Below the pieces are notes generated by a model. It was not told the origin of the DNA. It saw nothing but the letters and a program-made list of their open reading frames with translations, and did not search any database. Positions 58,573-64,000 of a DNA stretch of 64,000 nt are shown here, piece by piece; positions within the stretch are counted from its first letter, which is position 1, and each line of letters begins with the position of its first letter. This DNA comes from Citrobacter amalonaticus (GTDB lineage Bacteria; Pseudomonadota; Gammaproteobacteria; Enterobacterales; Enterobacteriaceae). The DNA is taken from positions 1,364,001 to 1,428,000 of the forward strand of contig NZ_AP024585.1 of NCBI RefSeq assembly GCF_018323885.1, in the 5' to 3' direction. Position numbers and translations under genes: made by a program.

Positions 58573-60093
58573 TCAGGCGGACGGGGCCGGTTTCCATCGT
58601 GTTCTGTTCACCGCATTGCGCCACTCCTGCCATCTTTTTTGCAGGCGATGATGGCGAGCCATGTCGGGCTGAAATGCGCTGTGTACGGTTAAAAAGGCTT
58701 TTAAATCAGTGAGCGAGCCGGGATGGAGCGCTTTGCGTGCCAGTAACGCGGCGCCAATAGCCGACAACTCAGGCACATCGCTGCGCATCACCGGACAGCC
58801 CAGCAGGTCTGCCTGGTATTGCATTAACCAGTCATTCTTTGTCGGGCCGCCGTCGACCATCAGTGCCGACACGCTAAAGTCCTCATGCTGTTGCATGGCG
58901 ACCACGACATCGGCGATTTGATAGGTAATCGACTCCAGGGCGGCGCGGATCAGATGGGCACGCTTAACGCCGCGACTCAGCCCGCAGATCACGCCGCGCG
59001 CGCTGTCATCCCACCAGGGGGCGCCGAGCCCGGTTAATGCCGGGACGAAGTACACGCCCAGGGTGGACTCAACGGAAGCGGGAAGCGTATTCAGTTCATG
59101 AGCCAGTTCGGCGTCAGACAGTTCGCTCAGCCCGGTACTATCAGCCATCCACGCCACCGCATCGCCCGTGTGTGGAATGTTGCCTTCCAGGCCGTAAATA
59201 ATCTTCTCACCATCGTGCCAGGCAATGGTGGTCGCCAGCGCGCCACTATCGCACTGGGCTGAGGTCACCGGTGCCATCACGGAGGACCCGGTGCCGTAAG
59301 TGGCTTTGACACACCCCATCTCGCCGAGGGCGTGGCCAAACAGCGCGGCGTGCGAGTCACCAACCATCGACATCACCGGGATACCATCCGCAATACCGTT
59401 CAGGCCGCGGGTATAGCCAAATAATCCACTGGAGGGTTTAATTTCCGGTAAGGCGGCGCGGGGGATGTGGAACAGTTCCAGCATGGTGTCATCCCACTGC
59501 CCGGTGTGCAGATTGAGCAACTGGGTGCGGGCCGCGTTAGAGTAGTCGCAGCAGAAAGCCTCGCCGCCGGTTAAATTCCACAGCAGCCAACTGTCGATGG
59601 TCCCCAGACAGATTTTTCCCTGGGCCGCGAGCCGTGAGCCATCGGCTACCGACTCCAGCAGCCAGCGCATTTTAGAGGCGGAAAAAAGCGGTGCAATCGG
59701 CAGGCCAGTCGTTGTTTTAATCAGGTGTTCTTTGTCGGCGTGGCGTAGTTCTTCACAGTACGCCGCACTGCGCGTGCACTGCCAGGTGATGGCGGAATTC
59801 AGCGGTTTGCCCGTCTGGCGATACCAGCCAATGGCGGTTTCACGCTGATTACTGATTGCCAGAGCCGCGACGTTATCGGCGCCAACATGATTGATCGCTT
59901 TCGCAATCACATCGAGTGATGCATCAATCAATACCTCGCCGGATTGCTCAACCCAACCTTCACGCGGCGTCTGAATGGTCAGCGGTTGAGAAAATTTGGC
60001 GACCACCTGACCCTGTGCGTCCAGTGCTATGGCTTTCGCGTTGGTAGTCCCTTCATCCAGCGCAATGATGAACTCTTTCGTTGCTGCACACAT
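58573..60093 (-). CDS. FGGY-family carbohydrate kinase
   Basis: This 506-residue cytoplasmic kinase belongs to the glycerol kinase/xylulokinase family. ATP and substrate motifs: ALDEGTTNAKAIALDAQGQV (N-terminal phosphate loop), SNQRETAIGWYRQTGKPLNS, YFVPALTGLGAPWWDDSARG followed by VICGLSRG (FGGY signature 2) and LMVDGGPTKNDWLMQYQADL. The resemblance to GlpK is strong, but the gene sits in a sugar transport operon, so a ketose or polyol is the likely substrate. AGGAGATAATCAATCT precedes the ATG. It is the first gene of the seven-gene operon, with an upstream palindrome at 60212-60223. Confidence 0.88.
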   Translation of the reverse strand: MCAATKEFIIALDEGTTNAKAIALDAQGQVVAKFSQPLTIQTPREGWVEQSGEVLIDASLDVIAKAINHVGADNVAALAISNQRETAIGWYRQTGKPLNSAITWQCTRSAAYCEELRHADKEHLIKTTTGLPIAPLFSASKMRWLLESVADGSRLAAQGKICLGTIDSWLLWNLTGGEAFCCDYSNAARTQLLNLHTGQWDDTMLELFHIPRAALPEIKPSSGLFGYTRGLNGIADGIPVMSMVGDSHAALFGHALGEMGCVKATYGTGSSVMAPVTSAQCDSGALATTIAWHDGEKIIYGLEGNIPHTGDAVAWMADSTGLSELSDAELAHELNTLPASVESTLGVYFVPALTGLGAPWWDDSARGVICGLSRGVKRAHLIRAALESITYQIADVVVAMQQHEDFSVSALMVDGGPTKNDWLMQYQADLLGCPVMRSDVPELSAIGAALLARKALHPGSLTDLKAFLTVHSAFQPDMARHHRLQKRWQEWRNAVNRTRWKPAPSA

Positions 60094-60443
60094 AGATTGA
60101 TTATCTCCTGAGTCACATTGCGTCCCGGCGTTGAAGGGAAGAGGGACTCCCTTGCTGTCGCGTCTTTACTTAATCAGGCTTGTTTGTGACATCGTGTATT
60201 TTTAATGTCTTGAATATATATTCGATGCTGACTATTTATTTAATACCTTAGCCAGAATCTTTCAGTTGGGCTATAGAAAAAATCATCAATTGTGCTGGGA
60301 ATCACACTTACACAACGGGAAGAATATCAGGTTTGTACGAAATTAACGCAGAGGTGAATCCTTTCAGTTTATTGAAATATAGGGATTTTTACACGGTCTT
60401 TGCGTTGAGTCCGTTTTACGCAAAGACCGAAGAGGAAGAGAGT
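60094..60443. promoter_or_regulatory. Promoter region of kinase-led operon
   Basis: About 350 bp between the kinase start and the regulator stop. It contains the palindrome GAATATATATTC at 60212-60223, identical to one upstream of the transketolase genes. AT-rich sequence around 60190-60260 should hold the promoter. A hairpin-like AAGACC...GGTCTTTGCG arrangement near 60400-60430, with CGGTCTTTGCG and CGCAAAGACCG as arms, lies after the regulator stop and may be its terminator. No gene is seen. Confidence 0.55.
60212..60223. promoter_or_regulatory. Palindrome upstream of FGGY kinase
   Basis: GAATATATATTC is a perfect 12-bp palindrome 119 bp before the kinase ATG. The same 12-mer, followed by similar bases (ATG-TGA), occurs at 61564-61575 before the transketolase genes. 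It is a candidate operator for the SorC-family regulator between them. Confidence 0.5.
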
Positions 60444-61394
60444 TCAGGCTGTGACTAGCATGCGCGCGGTAGGATAATCCGTGATCAACACGTCGATATA
60501 ACCGCCGTTAAGCGCCCCTTTGATGGCGGCAACTTTGTCCGTTCCCCCCGCCAGTGCCACGACGTTGGGGCATTTTTTGACTTTCTCGAGCGCCATGCCA
60601 ATGACCGGATCTTCATCATCCTGTAAGACCGGCTCACCGTTTTTGTCGTAGTAGTGCAGGCAGATATCTCCCACGGCACCGCGATCGGCCAATACCTGGA
60701 GCATATCTTCGTGGTAGTAGTTACCCGACGTCTTAAGCAACTGGGATGGTTCCAGAATTCCCACCCCCACAATGGCGATATCGACATTATCGAAACGCGA
60801 GATCACCTCGGCGACATCCTTGCTGGCGATCAGCCTATTTTTCTCCTCAACCGATCCCTCAATACTTTGTGAAGGGAGCAGCCAGGCCTCGCAGTTAAGA
60901 TGTTGTGCCAGCGTCTGGGTTAAAATAGTCGCCTGCACATTGCCGTTTGGCCCGACGCCACCGAGGAGTTGGATCACGCCACCCGCTTTCAGATTCTGGG
61001 TATGCACTTCGTCAACCATCGCCCGGATGGTTGAACTCCATGAGGAGACGCCCACCAGATCTTTGGGCCGCAGGCGGGTTTCAAGATAGTGGGCGGCGGC
61101 GGAACCAATGGCGCGTTTGATGCTATGGTCCGTAGCATCGTCTTCGGTATCCACCACGATTGCCTGTTTGAGTCCGTAACGATCTTCGATCCCTTTCTCA
61201 AGGTTCAGAAAGATATTTGAGGGCTGTACGACGCTGATTTTTACCACCCCTTCTTTCTGACAGCGGGTGATGGCTCGGGAGATAAACGACTGAGAAAGCG
61301 AGAGAAGTTGAGCAATATCGGACTGTTTGCGTCCTTCAAGATAGTAAAGGGTGGCGATTTTAACCAATAGCCGTTGTTCGTCCTGCTTAGCCAT
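60444..61394 (-). CDS. SorC-family sugar-binding regulator
   Basis: The 316-residue cytoplasmic regulator has an N-terminal helix-turn-helix (RKQSDIAQLLSLSQSFISRA) and a C-terminal sugar-phosphate-binding domain of the SorC/LsrR type. That domain includes LVGVSSWSSTIRAM, IQLLGGVGPN, DIAIVGVGILEP and VVALAGGTDKVAAIKGAL. Such regulators are released by a phosphorylated pathway intermediate. The gene lies between the transport operon and the divergent transketolase genes, so it most likely controls both. GGGGAAATAT precedes the ATG. Confidence 0.85.
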   Translation of the reverse strand: MAKQDEQRLLVKIATLYYLEGRKQSDIAQLLSLSQSFISRAITRCQKEGVVKISVVQPSNIFLNLEKGIEDRYGLKQAIVVDTEDDATDHSIKRAIGSAAAHYLETRLRPKDLVGVSSWSSTIRAMVDEVHTQNLKAGGVIQLLGGVGPNGNVQATILTQTLAQHLNCEAWLLPSQSIEGSVEEKNRLIASKDVAEVISRFDNVDIAIVGVGILEPSQLLKTSGNYYHEDMLQVLADRGAVGDICLHYYDKNGEPVLQDDEDPVIGMALEKVKKCPNVVALAGGTDKVAAIKGALNGGYIDVLITDYPTARMLVTA

Positions 61395-61755
61395 ATATTT
61401 CCCCGAAAATCATTTACGTACAGCCATTATCTTAGAGACTTTTATCATACGCGAAAACAAAAGGCAGGTAAGTGTGATAAAGCTCTAACTTTAGTCAATC
61501 CTCAAAAACAGGGATGGACAAATGCGAGAATGTGGTTGCATAATTGAATAAAGAATCATTTGTGAATATATATTCATGGTGATTTCAGGTCAACTGATTG
61601 TTCCCGACGTCAATGTGGTCGCGGTGAGGAGGCAGAATGTTCCTGAGTAAGATGCCGTGGCGTAAGCCGTGTGATGCGAAGCAAAGGGATTTCTGGTTTT
61701 TTTAGTCCCTGGTGGAATAAATATTCCATATTGAAAATAAATTCAGAGGTGTTAA
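61395..61755. promoter_or_regulatory. Divergent promoter region regulator/transketolase
   Basis: This is a 361-bp intergenic region between the SorC-family gene and the split transketolase genes. It holds the palindrome at 61564-61575 and another near-symmetric stretch, AATATTCCATATTGAAAATA, near 61720-61740. A ribosome site AGAGGTGTTAA precedes the transketolase ATG. No gene is seen. Confidence 0.5.
61564..61575. promoter_or_regulatory. Palindrome upstream of transketolase genes
   Basis: GAATATATATTC occurs here in exactly the form seen at 60212-60223. It lies 181 bp before the transketolase start and 170 bp before the regulator start, so it could serve both directions. Confidence 0.5.
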
Positions 61756-62586
61756 ATGAATCCCTGGCACTATGATATCCAGACTCTTGAGCGCACTGCG
61801 CGAGCGGTGCGCCGTCACATCGTCAAATTAAACGCCTACAGCCCTGCAGGAGGGCATACCGGTGCGGACCTCTCCCAGGTTGAATTGCTCACCGCGCTCT
61901 ATTTCCGAATTTTGAATGTCGCGCCGGATCGAATCGACGATGCGGAACGGGACATTTACATCCAGTCCAAAGGTCATGCGGTAGGTTGCTACTACTGTGT
62001 TCTGGCTGAGGCCGGTTTTTTCCCTGTTGACTGGCTGAGCACCTACCAGCACGCCAACTCTCATCTTCCGGGCCACCCGGTACGGCAGAAAACGCCGGGT
62101 ATTGAACTGAACACCGGCGCGCTGGGCCACGGTTTGCCTGTTGCGGTGGGACTGGCGCTGGCCGCGAAGAAAAGCAACAGTGCACGCCGTATCTTTTTAA
62201 TTACCGGCGATGGTGAACTGGCGGAAGGCAGCAACTGGGAGGCTGCGCTCGCGGCTGCGCATTATGGACTCGATAACCTGGTGATCATTAATGACAAGAA
62301 TAATCTCCAGTTGGCCGGACCCACGCGTGAAATCATGAATACCGATCCGCTCGCGGATAAATGGCGTGCCTTCGGTATGCAGGTAACCGAATGTCAGGGA
62401 AATGATATGGCGTCGGTCGTCAGTACGCTGGAAGGACTGAAACAGGAAGGGAAACCTAATGTGGTGATTGCCAATACCATAAAAGGCGCGGGTATTTCGT
62501 TTATCCAGGGGCGTCCAGAGTGGCACCACCGGGTGCCGAAAGGCGAAGAGATTGAACTGGCGCTGGAGGAGTTGAAAGATGAGTAA
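61756..62586 (+). CDS. Transketolase, N-terminal subunit
   Basis: This 276-residue protein corresponds to the thiamine-diphosphate (PP) domain of a two-subunit transketolase. Motifs: GGHTGADLSQVELLTALYFR, QSKGHAVGCYY, the ThDP/Mg site GDGELAEGSNWEAALAAAHY with NDKNN downstream, and the active-site His region GHPVRQKTPG. With the next gene it should move two-carbon units between ketose and aldose phosphates. Split transketolases are typical of dedicated sugar pathways rather than the central pentose pathway (TktA/TktB are about 660 residues). The last codons overlap the next gene by 8 bp. Confidence 0.9.
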   Translation: MNPWHYDIQTLERTARAVRRHIVKLNAYSPAGGHTGADLSQVELLTALYFRILNVAPDRIDDAERDIYIQSKGHAVGCYYCVLAEAGFFPVDWLSTYQHANSHLPGHPVRQKTPGIELNTGALGHGLPVAVGLALAAKKSNSARRIFLITGDGELAEGSNWEAALAAAHYGLDNLVIINDKNNLQLAGPTREIMNTDPLADKWRAFGMQVTECQGNDMASVVSTLEGLKQEGKPNVVIANTIKGAGISFIQGRPEWHHRVPKGEEIELALEELKDE

Positions 62587-63514
62587 TGCAGAACATCTCG
62601 CGAACGTCATGGTTCAGGCGTTTATCGATGCGGTGGAAAAGGGTGTTGATCTGGTGCCGGTTGTGGCTGACTCAACCTCCACCGCGAAAATTGGCCCCTT
62701 CATTAAGCAGTTCCCGGACAGACTGGTCAACGTGGGGATTGCCGAACAAAGTATGGTCGGGACAGCGGCAGGGCTTGCGCTCGGCGGCAAGGTTGCGGTC
62801 ACCTGTAACGCGGCACCTTTCCTGATTTCTCGCGCTAATGAGCAAATCAAAGTTGACGTTTGCTACAACAATACCAACGTGAAGCTGTTTGGTCTGAACG
62901 CGGGGGCCAGCTATGGTCCGCTGGCGAGTACGCACCACGCGATCGACGACATCGCTATTATGCGTGGATTTGGCAATATTCAGATTTTCGCCCCCTCTTC
63001 ACCACGAGAATGTCGGCAGATTATCGACTATGCTATTGGCTATCAGGGGCCGGTGTATATTCGCATGGACGGAAAGGTGCTCCCGGAACTGCATGACGAG
63101 AGCTATCAGTTTGTGCCGGGTGCCGTGGTGACGTTACGTGAAGGCGACGCGTTGGCGTTGGTGGCGATGGGCTCTACGGTCCACGAAATTGTCGATGCCG
63201 CCGCGCTGTTAGCCGACTCCGGTATTCAGGCGACGGTGGTGAGTGTACCGTCCATTCGTCCGTGCGATACCAAAGCTTTGTTAGCAGCAGTGAAAGACTG
63301 TAAAGCGGTGATTACCGTTGAAGAACATAATATCAACGGTGGACTGGGAAGCCTGGTGGCGGAAGTCCTGGCGGAAGGCGGCACAGGGGCGGTTCTGAAG
63401 CGCTTAGGGATCCCGGATGGTGAATACGCTGCGGCAGCAGATCGCAACTGGATGCGCCAGCACCACGGTTTCGATGCCCAGTCGATTGCGGCCCAGGCAC
63501 GGGAAATGCTGTGA
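62579..63514 (+). CDS. Transketolase, C-terminal subunit
   Basis: This 311-residue partner carries the Pyr and C-terminal domains. The catalytic Glu region is VGIAEQSMVGTAAGLALGGK (IAEQ). The substrate region is GASYGPLASTHHAIDDIAIM, and the C-terminal domain has ITVEEHNINGGLGSLVAEVL. The ATG at 62579 overlaps the first subunit gene by eight bases, so the two chains are made together. It ends three bases from the convergent entD stop. Confidence 0.9.
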   Translation: MSNAEHLANVMVQAFIDAVEKGVDLVPVVADSTSTAKIGPFIKQFPDRLVNVGIAEQSMVGTAAGLALGGKVAVTCNAAPFLISRANEQIKVDVCYNNTNVKLFGLNAGASYGPLASTHHAIDDIAIMRGFGNIQIFAPSSPRECRQIIDYAIGYQGPVYIRMDGKVLPELHDESYQFVPGAVVTLREGDALALVAMGSTVHEIVDAAALLADSGIQATVVSVPSIRPCDTKALLAAVKDCKAVITVEEHNINGGLGSLVAEVLAEGGTGAVLKRLGIPDGEYAAAADRNWMRQHHGFDAQSIAAQAREML

Positions 63515-63517
63515 GGG

Positions 63518-64000
63518 TTAACCCGTTGCCACGGTAATGACATGGCTATTTTTTACGAGCCACTGCACATGCCAGATCTGGTCGATGGCCTGTAACCTCA
63601 TCTGGTCATGCTGAACGTCGAGAATGTGATAATGCATGAATCCGCAGCCTGCCTGCGAGCGTTTTGGGGTTGCCTTAAAGGCGCTCTCTTTGGCGGAAAA
63701 TGCCAGCGTGAGCGCCTGTTCAAAGGGTAATCCGCTCCCTGCCAGCCGAACTTTTTCTGCTTCTGTGACGATACTACCTGCCAGCTCAGCCGCCGTTTGC
63801 GCTGTGAATATCGCTTCTATATCAACTCCCACTGGCTGGTGGGAAACCACCGCCAGCGCGGTAGTGGCGCAGTGGCTGATGCTGCCAGACAGACCTTCCG
63901 GCCATAACGGTTGTCGTTGTTCACCCATTCCCGGCACGTTTTTATGACCCCACTCACGTAGCGCCTGAACGGCGGCAATACGACCGGCCAGGTGTTCGGC
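63518..64000 (-). CDS. entD: EntD phosphopantetheinyl transferase, partial
   Basis: The C-terminal 160 residues of EntD; the 5' part is outside the window. EntD attaches 4'-phosphopantetheine to EntB and EntF for enterobactin synthesis. Visible motifs: AEHLAGRIAAVQALREWG at the window edge, GSISHCATTALAVVS, GVDIEAIF with the Mg-binding Asp and Glu, and FSAKESAFKA. The last 50 residues differ from E. coli. Its place next to ybdK and a new sugar locus, instead of hokE, shows that this is the right border of the inserted region. Confidence 0.93.
   Translation of the reverse strand, partial: AEHLAGRIAAVQALREWGHKNVPGMGEQRQPLWPEGLSGSISHCATTALAVVSHQPVGVDIEAIFTAQTAAELAGSIVTEAEKVRLAGSGLPFEQALTLAFSAKESAFKATPKRSQAGCGFMHYHILDVQHDQMRLQAIDQIWHVQWLVKNSHVITVATG

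Noticed and set aside
58573..60093. Glycerol kinase glpK
   Set aside because: Motifs are GlpK-like, but the operon carries a sugar importer and SDRs, and no glpF or glpX is near; called as generic FGGY kinase.

Overview
The window looks like chromosome of an enterobacterium close to Citrobacter. The backbone follows the E. coli order cusS-cusR-cusCFBA ... pheP-mscM ... nfsB-ybdF ... ybdJ-ybdK ... entD. The ramR-romA-ramA cluster sits between ybdF and ybdJ, as in Klebsiella, Enterobacter and Citrobacter relatives. Protein matches are judged from remembered E. coli and Salmonella sequences, not from a search. Genus is therefore an inference.

Layout. 1-2.1 kb: AT-rich, gene-poor edge with decayed fragments (a HAD hydrolase lacking its N-terminus, a DUF4942-like piece). 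2.1-10.6 kb: complete copper/silver efflux system, the CusSR sensor pair divergent from CusCFBA around a CusR box. 11.1-22.4 kb: an inserted surface-adhesin island holding a PilZ-domain protein, a LuxR-type regulator, a giant 3029-residue autotransporter and a second LuxR-type regulator. 22.9-27.8 kb: an orphan coiled-coil/J-domain protein, then a YncE-like lipoprotein and a TonB-dependent receptor behind a Fur-like site. 27.9-31.2 kb: pheP, mscM and an IprA-like regulator. 31.2-33.3 kb: a decayed IS481-family element followed by two fimbrial-subunit C-terminal remnants.

33.3-39.5 kb: a three-gene two-partner-secretion operon on the minus strand, consisting of a TpsA exoprotein, its TpsB outer-membrane transporter and a Wzy/PglL-type membrane glycosyltransferase. 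A hairpin terminator lies between tpsA and tpsB, and a perfect 15-bp inverted repeat covers the start of the third gene. 39.9-43.3 kb: nfsB, ybdF and the ramR/romA/ramA multidrug-resistance regulon with its RamR operator. 43.4-44.0 kb: another broken fimbrial gene. 44.2-46.5 kb: ybdJ, ybdK and a GNAT acetyltransferase. 46.5-52.4 kb: the complete choline-to-glycine-betaine locus betA-betB-betI/betT. 52.5-63.5 kb: a sugar or polyol catabolic island with two SDR dehydrogenases, an Rbs-type ABC importer that includes a DUF2291 lipoprotein, an FGGY kinase, a SorC-family regulator and a divergently transcribed two-subunit transketolase. The window ends inside entD.

The genes that stand out as possibly undescribed are: (1) the TPS operon carrying a PglL-like oligosaccharyltransferase, which suggests a dedicated O-glycosylated exoprotein; (2) the giant autotransporter enclosed by LuxR and PilZ regulators, which suggests c-di-GMP-linked adhesion; (3) the SDR/FGGY/split-transketolase island, with an identical 12-bp palindrome in two promoter regions.
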